NCBI RefSeq assembly: GCF_024464185.1
Contig: NZ_JANHAU010000004.1
Span: forward strand, 1 to 64,000
Length of the DNA stretch: 64,000 bases
Reading direction: 5' to 3'
Origin: Haloarchaeobius salinus
GTDB taxonomy: Archaea; Halobacteriota; Halobacteria; Halobacteriales; Natrialbaceae
Part shown: one piece after another, positions 34,964 to 43,043 of the stretch
Layout: every line of letters begins with the position of its first letter
Position numbering within the stretch: the first letter of the stretch is position 1
Notes under the pieces: model-generated
The model's input: only the letters and a program-made list of their open reading frames with translations
What the model was told of the DNA's origin: nothing
Databases searched by the model: none
Position numbers and translations under genes: made by a program

Positions 34964-36109
34964 ATGAACCACAACGACCACGACTCCACCGACGCCCCCG
35001 TCGGTCGTCGCCGCTTCCTCACGGCGGCCTCGGCGACGGGACTCGCGGCCTCCGCAGGCTGTATCGGCCTCTTCACGGGCGACGAGAACGAAGACGACGG
35101 CGAACTCGGCCTCATCGGCTCCGGGATGGACGGCCGGCCGGCACCGGGCGGCACACCGATGGCCGACATGCCCGACCTCTCGGGCACGCTCACGCTCTAC
35201 TCCGGGCGTGGCGAACCCCTCGTCAACACGCTCCTCGGCTACATCGAGGACCAGTACGAGGACTTCACGGTCGACACCCGCTACGAGGCCTCGACCACCC
35301 TCGCGAACCAGATCGAGACCGCGGGCAACGCCAGCGAGGCCGACGTGTTCCTGTCGGTCAACGCCGGCGCGCTCGGCCTCGTCTCCGACGCCGGCATGAC
35401 GGTCACGCTCCCGGACGACCTCCAGGAGCTCGTCCCCACCCAGTACCGCGACGACGACGGTGCGTGGATCGGTACCTCCGGCCGTGCACGGACCATCCCG
35501 TACAACACGGACGAGCTCTCCGACTCCGACGTGCCGGACGACATCCTCGACGTGCCGGACACCGACTTCGCGGGCGACATGGGCTGGGCACCGAGCTACG
35601 GCTCGTTCCAGGGCTTCCTCACCGCGATGCGCGTCATGAACGGCCGCGAGGAGACGAAGGCGTGGCTCGAAGCGATGCTCGACGCCGGCGTCACCCGCTA
35701 CAGCGACGAGTTCATCGTCTCGCGCGCGGTCGCCAACGGGGAGCTCAGCGCCGGCTTCGCGAACCACTACTACATCCAGCGCGTCCTCGCGAACAACGAG
35801 GACGCCCCCGTCGCGACGGCGTTCACGCAGAACGACGCCGGTGCCATCTTCAACGTCGCCGGTGCCTGCGTCGTCAGCAGCACCAGCGACGAGGACCTCG
35901 CGACGAACTTCGTCCGGCACCTGCTCTCGGCCGAGGCCCAGGAGTACTTCGCAACACGTACATTCGAGTACCCACTCATCCCCGAGGTAGAACCCGTCGG
36001 CGACCTCCCACCCGTCGACGAACTCGAGACGCCCGACTTCGATCTCGCACAGCTCTCCGACATCGGGCCGACGATCGATCTGATGCGCGAGGTGGGGATA
36101 CAGGTCTAG
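34964..36109 (+). CDS. iron(III) ABC transporter binding lipoprotein
   Basis: The 381-residue protein has a Tat lipoprotein signal (VGRRRFLTAA, lipobox SAGC at about 36) and an FbpA-type type II binding fold starting LSGTLTLYSGRGEPLV. The tyrosine pair in GFANHYYIQRV corresponds to the Fe(III) ligands of FbpA. An acidic glycine-rich linker of about 45 residues follows the lipid anchor. It is the first gene of an operon with permease and ATPase, under an iron-type operator. Confidence 0.92.
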   Translation: MNHNDHDSTDAPVGRRRFLTAASATGLAASAGCIGLFTGDENEDDGELGLIGSGMDGRPAPGGTPMADMPDLSGTLTLYSGRGEPLVNTLLGYIEDQYEDFTVDTRYEASTTLANQIETAGNASEADVFLSVNAGALGLVSDAGMTVTLPDDLQELVPTQYRDDDGAWIGTSGRARTIPYNTDELSDSDVPDDILDVPDTDFAGDMGWAPSYGSFQGFLTAMRVMNGREETKAWLEAMLDAGVTRYSDEFIVSRAVANGELSAGFANHYYIQRVLANNEDAPVATAFTQNDAGAIFNVAGACVVSSTSDEDLATNFVRHLLSAEAQEYFATRTFEYPLIPEVEPVGDLPPVDELETPDFDLAQLSDIGPTIDLMREVGIQV

Positions 36110-36112
36110 GTG

Positions 36113-37735
36113 ATGGCAGTCGAGCAGCACGACTCACGCACGGCAGACGAAGACGACGAGGGCGGCGAGAGCGGTGCGTACCCGCTCGGCCTCTCGCTCG
36201 CGAGTGCGGCCGTCGCCGCCGCGGTCGCCAGCCCGTTCCTCTGGGTGCTGCTCGCTGCCTCGAACGTCCCGTTCGACGTCGCACTGGACATCCTCACGCA
36301 GGACACGACGATCTCGGTGTTCGTCAACAGCACCGTGATGGTCTCCGGTGTCACCGTCCTCTCGATCCTGCTCGGGGTCCCGCTCGCGTTCCTGACCGTC
36401 CGGACGAACCTTCCCGGACGCCGCATCTGGACCGTCCTCGTCACGCTGCCGCTGGTCATTCCGAGCTACATCGGCGCGTTCGTGTTCACGAGCGCGTTCG
36501 GCGAGGGCGGCGACGTGAACGAGTTCCTCGCCCCGCTCGGTGTGCCACAGATCCCCGACATCACCGGGCTGGAGGGCGCGGTGCTCGTCATCACGCTGTA
36601 CACCTACCCGTACGTCTACATCACCGCCCGCGCCGGGCTGAAGACCGTCGATACGACGCTCGTCGACGCCGCCCGGACGCTCAGACACACCAGACTGGAG
36701 GCGATCCGTCGGGTCGTCCTCCCCCAGCTCCAGCCCGCCATCGCGGCCGGCGCGCTCCTGACCGCGCTGTACGCCCTCTCCGACTTCGGCACTCCCGCCA
36801 TCATGGGCTACAACGTGTTCACGACGGTCATCGAGTCGGCGACCCGTCGTGGCGGTGGCCTCGACCGGGCGGCGCTCCTCTCGCTCCAGCTGCTCGCCGT
36901 GACGGTGTTCATCCTCGCCGTCGAGAACCGCACGCGGAACAACGAGAAGTTCGCCGGCGGCCGACAGGGCGGACAGGCGTCGCTCGCCAGGCTCGGCGCG
37001 TGGAAGTGGCCCGCACTGGCGTTCTGTGCGCTCATCGTCCTCGTCGCCATCGTGCTCCCGGTGGTCATCCTCGTCGGCTGGCTGCTCGCCGGCCCGGAGG
37101 CCGGGTGGCGGGTGCCGTTCGAGCTGTCGAACCTGACCGACTCGCTGAAGCTGTCGGTCGCGGCGGCGCTCGTCGCGACGCTGGCGGGCCTGCCCATCGC
37201 GTACCTCTCGGCAAGACACGACACGCGGGTCGGCCAGCTCACCGAACGCCTCAGCTACTTCGGCTACGCCGCGCCGGGCGTCGTCGTCGCGTTCGCGCTC
37301 ATCTACCTCTCGACGCGGACGTTCCCGAGCCTGAACCAGGCGCTGCCGCTGCTCATCTTCGCCTACGTCGTCCGCTTCCTGCCCCAGTCCGTCGGGTCGA
37401 CGCGGGCGTCGTTCCTGCAGGTCAACCCGGCGCTGCCGGAGGCGGCCCGGACACTCGGGCGCACCTCCGTCGGGGCGTTCCGGGCCGTGACGCTGCCGCT
37501 CGCCGCCCCGGGATTGCTCGGCGGTACCGCGCTGGTGTTCCTGACGACGATGAAGGAGCTGCCGGTGACGCTCCTGCTCCACCCGACGGGCTACGAGACG
37601 CTGGTGATGCAGGTCTGGCAGGCCCACCGCAACCAGGCGTTCTACGACGCCGCCGTGCCCGCACTCATCCTGCTGGGCGTCTCGGCGGTCTCGATCTTCG
37701 TCATCCTCTCACAGGAGGGATACGATGTCAAGTGA
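36113..37735 (+). CDS. iron(III) ABC transporter permease
   Basis: The 540-residue permease has about twelve membrane helices in two fused halves, each with an EAA loop contacting the ATPase (VDAARTLRHTRLEAIRRVVLP and EAARTLGRTSVGAFRAVTLP), as in FbpB. The start is four bases after the binding-protein stop; an adjacent GTG at 36110 is an alternative. It overlaps the ATPase gene by 11 bases. Confidence 0.92.
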   Translation: MAVEQHDSRTADEDDEGGESGAYPLGLSLASAAVAAAVASPFLWVLLAASNVPFDVALDILTQDTTISVFVNSTVMVSGVTVLSILLGVPLAFLTVRTNLPGRRIWTVLVTLPLVIPSYIGAFVFTSAFGEGGDVNEFLAPLGVPQIPDITGLEGAVLVITLYTYPYVYITARAGLKTVDTTLVDAARTLRHTRLEAIRRVVLPQLQPAIAAGALLTALYALSDFGTPAIMGYNVFTTVIESATRRGGGLDRAALLSLQLLAVTVFILAVENRTRNNEKFAGGRQGGQASLARLGAWKWPALAFCALIVLVAIVLPVVILVGWLLAGPEAGWRVPFELSNLTDSLKLSVAAALVATLAGLPIAYLSARHDTRVGQLTERLSYFGYAAPGVVVAFALIYLSTRTFPSLNQALPLLIFAYVVRFLPQSVGSTRASFLQVNPALPEAARTLGRTSVGAFRAVTLPLAAPGLLGGTALVFLTTMKELPVTLLLHPTGYETLVMQVWQAHRNQAFYDAAVPALILLGVSAVSIFVILSQEGYDVK

Positions 37736-38876
37736 CGCAACCATAACCGCAGACGTGGAGACGGTGTACGAACGCCCGTCCGTCGAGGACGGCGAGCCGG
37801 TACTGGAACTCGACGACGTGTCGAAGGCCTACGGCCCGGAACTGGTGATCGACGGGCTCTCGCTGGCGGTCCGCGAGGGCGAGATCCTGACGCTGCTCGG
37901 CCCGTCGGGCTGTGGCAAGACGACGACGCTCCGGCTCATCGCCGGGCTCGAACGGCCCGACAGGGGTACGATCCGCGTGCGGGACGAGCGCGTCGCCGGC
38001 GGCGGCAGCTTCGTCGTCCCCGAGCAACGCGGCGTCGGCGTCGTCTTCCAGGAGTTCGCGCTGTTCCCGCACATGACCGCCGCGGAGAACGTCGCGTTCG
38101 GGCTGACCGACATGGACGACGCGGAGACGGCCGAGCGCGTCGACGAGATGCTCGACCTCGTCGACCTGCAGTCCCACCGCGACGCCCACCCGGACGAGCT
38201 CTCCGGCGGCCAGCAACAGCGCATCGCCCTCGCCCGCTCGCTCGCGCCGGAGCCGAAGATGCTCCTGCTCGACGAACCGTTCTCGAACCTCGACGTCGAC
38301 CTCCGTGTGGAGATGCGCGAGGAGGTCCGCCGCATCCTGAAGGAGGCCGGCGTCACCGCCGTCTCCGTCACGCACGACCAGGAGGAGGCGATGAGCATCT
38401 CGGACCGGGTCGCCGTGATGTCCGAGGGCCAGCTCGAGCAGGTCGGCCGCCCCGAGCAGGTGTTCCAGCACCCCGAGTCGCGCTTCGTCGCGGGCTTTCT
38501 GGGCCACGCCTCGTTCCTCTCCGGCTACGTCCACGGCGACGAGGTCGAGACGGGCGTCGGCTCGGTCGACCGCAGCGTCATCCACGGGCTCGCCGGGGAG
38601 TACGACGGGTCCCGCATCGACGTGCTGGTCCGTCCGGACGACATCCAGGCCCGACCCATCGCCGCCGACGAGGAGGCGAACGGCCGCGTCGTCTACCGGC
38701 GCTACCTCGGGCCGACCATCCTCTACCGCGTCGAACTCGAGAACGGCGACATCGTCGAGTGCATGCACAACCACACCGACCAGGTCGACCTCGACGAGTC
38801 CGTCCGGGTCGACCTGACCGCGGACCACGATCTCGCCTGGTTCCCCGCCACCGACGAGGACGGCTCCTACAGCTGA
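37725..38876 (+). CDS. iron(III) ABC transporter ATPase
   Basis: The 383-residue ATPase has Walker A GPSGCGKTT, signature LSGGQQQRIALARSL, Walker B MLLLDEPFSNLD, and a C-terminal TOBE-like region (about 280-370, LVRPDDIQARPI). This layout fits FbpC-type importers. It overlaps the permease and is followed four bases after its stop by a membrane glycosyltransferase gene. Confidence 0.92.
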   Translation: MSSDATITADVETVYERPSVEDGEPVLELDDVSKAYGPELVIDGLSLAVREGEILTLLGPSGCGKTTTLRLIAGLERPDRGTIRVRDERVAGGGSFVVPEQRGVGVVFQEFALFPHMTAAENVAFGLTDMDDAETAERVDEMLDLVDLQSHRDAHPDELSGGQQQRIALARSLAPEPKMLLLDEPFSNLDVDLRVEMREEVRRILKEAGVTAVSVTHDQEEAMSISDRVAVMSEGQLEQVGRPEQVFQHPESRFVAGFLGHASFLSGYVHGDEVETGVGSVDRSVIHGLAGEYDGSRIDVLVRPDDIQARPIAADEEANGRVVYRRYLGPTILYRVELENGDIVECMHNHTDQVDLDESVRVDLTADHDLAWFPATDEDGSYS

Positions 38877-38880
38877 ACCG

Positions 38881-41199
38881 ATGGCCGGCTCCGTCCCCGA
38901 CGCTCTCACGCGACGCCGTGTCCCCTCCCTCCTGCTCGCCGTCCTCGCGGCGGCGGTCGTCTTCGTCGTCGCCAGCGAACTGTTCCCGTACCACTCGGCC
39001 AACCACGACGAGGGCGTCTACCTCCACCAGGCGTCGCTGCTGCTCGACGGCCAGCTCTACGCGTACCCGCCCGACGGGCTGACCGAGGCGTTCAGGCCGT
39101 GGTTCTTCATCACCGAGGGCGATTCGATGTATCCGAAGTACGCACCGGTGCCGTCGGCGATGTTCGCGCTCGGGCTGGTGCTCGGCGAGCCGCGGTTCGC
39201 CCTCGCGGGCATCGGGGCGGGCATCGTCGTGCTCACCGCCGCGCTCGCCACGGAGGCGTTCGACCGGCGCGTCGGCGTCCTCGCGGGCGTGCTGGTGCTG
39301 TTGACGCCGACGTTCCTGCTCACCACCTCGGTGTTCCTCCCGTACGCGCCGACGACGCTGCTGAACCTCGCGTTCGCGCTCGCCTACGTTCGGGCCCACC
39401 GCCGCGGCTCGCGCCGGTACGCGGTGCTGGCCGGCCTCGCGGTCGCCCTGGCCTTCTTCGCCCGACCGTACACCGCGGTGCTGTTCGCGCTCCCGTTCGT
39501 CGGCCACGCCTGCTGGACGCTGGCGACGGCGTACCGGGGCCACGACGGGTCGGCGAGGGGGTACCTCCAGCACGAGTACGTGACCAGGAATCTCGTCGTC
39601 GCGACACTCGGGACCGTCGGCGTCGCCACGACGCTCGGCTACAACTGGCTCCTGACGGGCGACCCGACGGTGTTCCCGTACGCCGCGTTCGCGCCGCTGG
39701 ACGGCCTGGGATTCGGCCAGCGACGCATCCTGGAGCACGACCTCGTCTACACGCCCGGGCTGGCCGTCAGGACGAACGTCGTCCTCCTCTGGGAGTCCGC
39801 GACCCGCTGGACCGTCGGCGGCTGGCTCGGGACGGCCGCGTTCCTCGTCGGCGTCGGCGCGTGGCTGGTCCGCCGTGCCGGCGTCGTCCCAGCCCTCGGC
39901 CCCGACGCCGCGCCGACGTTCGACCGACCGCACTGCTCGGACGACTGTCTCGCCCTGCTCCTGCTCGCGGTCGTGCCCTCGGTCTGCGTCGGCAACCTCG
40001 CGTTCTGGGGGACCTACAACGTTAGTTCGGGCCCCGACGAGCTGGGTGACGGGCTGCTCTCGCTGTTCGGCCCGCTCTACCACTTCGACCTCGTCGTCCC
40101 ACTGGCGGTGTTCGGCGCGTTCGGCGTCGTGGCCGTCGCGGACGGCCTCCGGAGCCGCGTCACCGCGCGCCGGTCCGCGACCGCCGCCCGGGTCGTCCTC
40201 GCCGGCCTGCTGGTCGTCTCGCTCCCGGCCGTCGGCATCGCGGAGCGGGAGGCGCTCGGCGGCCCCGTCACCGAGCACGCGAACACGACCGAGAAGTACG
40301 GCACCATCTACGAGCCAGTCCTCACGACCGAGTTCGACGACGCGGTCGTGTTCGTCCCGACGCCGTACGGCGACTGGCTCGCCCACCCCTTCCAGACGCT
40401 CCGGAACGACGCCGGCTACGACGGCGACGTTGTGTACGCGCTCGACCGTGGCCCGGCGAGCGACTTCGCGGTGCTCGAGGCGACCGGCGACCGGACGCCG
40501 TACCGGTACACCTACCACGGCGAGTGGGTGCCGGACTCGACGGACCGGCCCATCGGGAAGCTCGCACGACTCGAGGTCCGCTCGGGCGAGCGGCTCGACG
40601 GCACGACCCGGGTCGCCGTGCCGTCGGGCGCGAACGGCGCGCTCGTCAGGCTGGCGGGCGACGGCGAGGTTCGCGAGTTCGTGGTCGAGGACGACCTCGG
40701 GGACCGGCTGGTCACGAACTGGACGGTGGGTCCGGACGGCCTCGGGCTCGCCGACGAGGACGGCCTCCGGGCGCTCGGGGAGAACGGGTCGGTACCGCTG
40801 AACGGGACCACGGAGTTCGCCGTCGCCGTCGTGTTGACCTACGACGGCGGCGCGACGCTCACCTACCGGCAGGAGCTGGACGCCCGCCGGACGACCGCCG
40901 GAGTCGAGGTTGTCTGGCCGCCCGAGGAGTCGGTCTGCCAGCTCGTCGTCGACTGTGGGCTCGAAGGGACCTACGTCCCCGACCACCCCGACGAACACAT
41001 CGACGGCGTCTGGATGGAGGGGACACTGGTGACAGCGTCGGCCGAGGAGAACGAGACCGCAGCGTCTCAGAACCGGAGCCGTTCGGTCAGCCCGACCTTG
41101 AGGATGGACTTGCCGATGGCGGCACCGCCCCCGATGGGGTCGAGCTTCGTCTCGCCTCGTCGCTCGTCGTACTCGATGGGCGTCTCGACCACGTCGTAG
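38881..41199 (+). CDS. GT-C type membrane glycosyltransferase
   Basis: The 772-residue protein has about ten or eleven membrane helices in the first 460 residues and an extracellular-type beta-rich region after that. The first external loop carries HSANHDEGVYLHQA with Asp43 and Glu44, the acidic pair expected in GT-C enzymes using polyprenyl-phosphate sugars. It follows the iron ATPase by four bases, so it should be co-transcribed. The last 44 residues (from 41067) are the antisense of the convergent glycosyltransferase gene and are basic, unlike the rest. Family assignment is by topology and motif only. Confidence 0.78.
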   Translation: MAGSVPDALTRRRVPSLLLAVLAAAVVFVVASELFPYHSANHDEGVYLHQASLLLDGQLYAYPPDGLTEAFRPWFFITEGDSMYPKYAPVPSAMFALGLVLGEPRFALAGIGAGIVVLTAALATEAFDRRVGVLAGVLVLLTPTFLLTTSVFLPYAPTTLLNLAFALAYVRAHRRGSRRYAVLAGLAVALAFFARPYTAVLFALPFVGHACWTLATAYRGHDGSARGYLQHEYVTRNLVVATLGTVGVATTLGYNWLLTGDPTVFPYAAFAPLDGLGFGQRRILEHDLVYTPGLAVRTNVVLLWESATRWTVGGWLGTAAFLVGVGAWLVRRAGVVPALGPDAAPTFDRPHCSDDCLALLLLAVVPSVCVGNLAFWGTYNVSSGPDELGDGLLSLFGPLYHFDLVVPLAVFGAFGVVAVADGLRSRVTARRSATAARVVLAGLLVVSLPAVGIAEREALGGPVTEHANTTEKYGTIYEPVLTTEFDDAVVFVPTPYGDWLAHPFQTLRNDAGYDGDVVYALDRGPASDFAVLEATGDRTPYRYTYHGEWVPDSTDRPIGKLARLEVRSGERLDGTTRVAVPSGANGALVRLAGDGEVREFVVEDDLGDRLVTNWTVGPDGLGLADEDGLRALGENGSVPLNGTTEFAVAVVLTYDGGATLTYRQELDARRTTAGVEVVWPPEESVCQLVVDCGLEGTYVPDHPDEHIDGVWMEGTLVTASAEENETAASQNRSRSVSPTLRMDLPMAAPPPMGSSFVSPRRSSYSMGVSTTS

Positions 41200-41816
41200 C
41201 CGCGCATCGCCGGACGGATCAACAGCTCGGCGGAGAGGCCGGTGTTCTCGGTCCAGGTGATGTCCTGGACGACCTCGCGACGGTACGCCCGCATCCCTGT
41301 CGTGGTGTCGTGGACGCGCTCGCCCATGAGCACCGACGCCAGCGCGGCGAAGGCGTGGTTGCCGAAGCGGTTGAACACGGGCATCGGCTCCGCACCGTGG
41401 TGGAGCCGGTCGCCGGAGACCACGTCGTAGCCCTCGTTGACGAGTTCGAGGAACCGGGGCAGGGCCTCCATCGGGTAGGTGTCGTCGCAGTCGGTGGTGA
41501 CGACGATGGGCCGGGCGGGCGTGAGCACGGCCTCGCGGACGGCGACGCCGTAACCCTGCGGTTCCTGCTCGACGACCGTCGCGCCGTGCTCGCGTGCGAC
41601 CTCGGCCGTGGCGTCGTCCGAGCCGTCGACGCAGACGACCTCGGCCCGGCCGTCGGTGACCTCGTCGATGTCGGTCAGCACGTGTTCGATGGCCGCTTCC
41701 TCGTTGTACGTCCCCATCACGACCGCCACGTCGTCGAAGGTGAACGGGTGGTCGTCGGACCGGCTGGCGTCGTCCGCGTCCAGGTCGGACGGGTCCACCG
41801 TGGAGTGCTCGCTCAT
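41067..41816 (-). CDS. GT2 family polyprenyl-phosphate glycosyltransferase
   Basis: The 249-residue enzyme is like dolichol-phosphate mannose/glucose synthases (AglJ-like): VVMGTYNEEAAIEHVL, the DxD region TTDCDDTYPM, and GMRAYRREVV. No C-terminal membrane helices are present. It could load sugars onto the lipid carrier used by GT-C enzymes such as the convergent neighbour. An iron-type operator lies 27 bases before its start. Its last 133 bases overlap the convergent gene. Confidence 0.88.
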   Translation of the reverse strand: MSEHSTVDPSDLDADDASRSDDHPFTFDDVAVVMGTYNEEAAIEHVLTDIDEVTDGRAEVVCVDGSDDATAEVAREHGATVVEQEPQGYGVAVREAVLTPARPIVVTTDCDDTYPMEALPRFLELVNEGYDVVSGDRLHHGAEPMPVFNRFGNHAFAALASVLMGERVHDTTTGMRAYRREVVQDITWTENTGLSAELLIRPAMRGYDVVETPIEYDERRGETKLDPIGGGAAIGKSILKVGLTERLRF

Positions 41817-41842
41817 CGGCTCTGCCTTACCGACGCGCCTAC

Positions 41843-41858
41843 TTTAGGCTTGCCAAAA
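41843..41858. promoter_or_regulatory. iron-type operator palindrome 4
   Basis: TTTAGGCTTGCCAAAA is an imperfect copy of the same palindrome, placed at the promoter of the GT2 gene on the minus strand. It is the weakest of the four. Confidence 0.6.
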
Positions 41859-41871
41859 ACGTCGGCTGTGG

Positions 41872-42222
41872 TCAGACCGGGTCGGTCTCGTGCAGGAACG
41901 TCTGGAACTCCATCTCCCGCCCGTCCGGGTCCGTCGCGAAGAAGTTGTAGATCCCGAACGCCTCGTTCACCGACGGCTCGTCGCGGGCACGGTCGGCGAA
42001 CCGTTCGTAGAACGCGTCGACGCCGTCCCGGTCCTCGGTGACGAAGGTGAGAACCCCCTCTGTCTCCGTCTCGTCGGCGTCACAGAAGCCGAAGAGCAGG
42101 TTGTCGTACTGCAGGATGGTGCAGGCGGACTGCTCGAGCCACACGTCGGCCCCCACCTCCGCGACGTAGAAGGCGGCGGTCTCCTCGTACGATTCGCTCC
42201 CGAAGAACACGAGTCCGGACAT
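41872..42222 (-). CDS. VOC (glyoxalase/bleomycin-resistance) superfamily protein
   Basis: The 116-residue protein shows the paired beta-alpha-beta-beta-beta units of the VOC fold (YEETAAFYVAEVGADVWLEQ, NFFATDPDGREMEFQTF, with the terminal Glu metal ligand). The substrate is unknown. It lies just outside the iron-operator cluster and shows no operator of its own. Confidence 0.82.
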   Translation of the reverse strand: MSGLVFFGSESYEETAAFYVAEVGADVWLEQSACTILQYDNLLFGFCDADETETEGVLTFVTEDRDGVDAFYERFADRARDEPSVNEAFGIYNFFATDPDGREMEFQTFLHETDPV

Positions 42223-42312
42223 GGGACAGCGTGGACCGCCCGTGGTAAAACGGTTCGTGCATCCGACCGGAGTTCACACAGGTATTTGTTGCTGGAACGG
42301 GAGCTTCGGTGC

Positions 42313-42969
42313 ATGGCTGACACGCGTCGGACACTGACGTACTTCGGACTCGTCGCCCCGGCGGTGGCGCTCGTGACCCTGTTGCTGGCCACGCTCGTCG
42401 ACCCACTGTTCAGCTGGCAGAGCCGTTCGCTGTCGAGCATCGGCGAGGCGAACGGGAAGGCCCTGCTCGCGGTCGGCACCGCTGACCAGCTCGCCTTCCT
42501 CCTGTTCAACGGGGGCCTCGTCTTCGGCGGCATCGTCGGCCTCCCGTTCGCGGCACGGCTCTGGTCCGAGACAATCAACGGGATCGAGAAGGCCGGTGTC
42601 GTCGTCCTCGCGGTCGCGCTGCTGTCGATGACGGGCATCGGCTTCGCGTACCTCGACGGCCCGGCGAACGCGCTCCACTTCCCGTTCGCGGCCGGCTTCT
42701 TCCTGCTCGCGACCGTCGCCCTGCTCGTCTTCGGGACCGGGTACGCGCTCGACCGGTCCCCGACGTTCGGGCTCGTCACCATGTGGCTCGGCATCGTCCA
42801 CCTGCTCCAGTGGGTCGTCTGGGTGCTGCTGGAGGCGATGGTCTGGACCGGCGACGGCGACACCTGGACCTACTTCGCCGTGCCCGAGGCCGTCGGCGCG
42901 GCGCTGTTCGGTGGGTGGGTCGTCTGGACCGCCCGCACGCTGCTGCGCGATGGGTCGCTCCCCTCGTAG
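42313..42969 (+). CDS. DUF998-type membrane protein
   Basis: The 218-residue protein has six membrane helices. The opening YFGLVAPAVALVTLLLATLVDPLFSWQ and the loop SIGEANGKA are typical of DUF998 in archaea. Function is unknown. Confidence 0.8.
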   Translation: MADTRRTLTYFGLVAPAVALVTLLLATLVDPLFSWQSRSLSSIGEANGKALLAVGTADQLAFLLFNGGLVFGGIVGLPFAARLWSETINGIEKAGVVVLAVALLSMTGIGFAYLDGPANALHFPFAAGFFLLATVALLVFGTGYALDRSPTFGLVTMWLGIVHLLQWVVWVLLEAMVWTGDGDTWTYFAVPEAVGAALFGGWVVWTARTLLRDGSLPS

Positions 42970-43043
42970 CTCGCAGCCGCTCCCGACGCGTCTCGACTGC
43001 CACGACGTACAACAGTTATCCCGGTAGAGCGTCACGCCCGGAC

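Noticed and set aside
41843-41858. Fourth palindrome as a manganese or zinc site
   Set aside because: Sequence alone cannot tell the metal, but the linked Fe(III) transporter makes iron the better reading.
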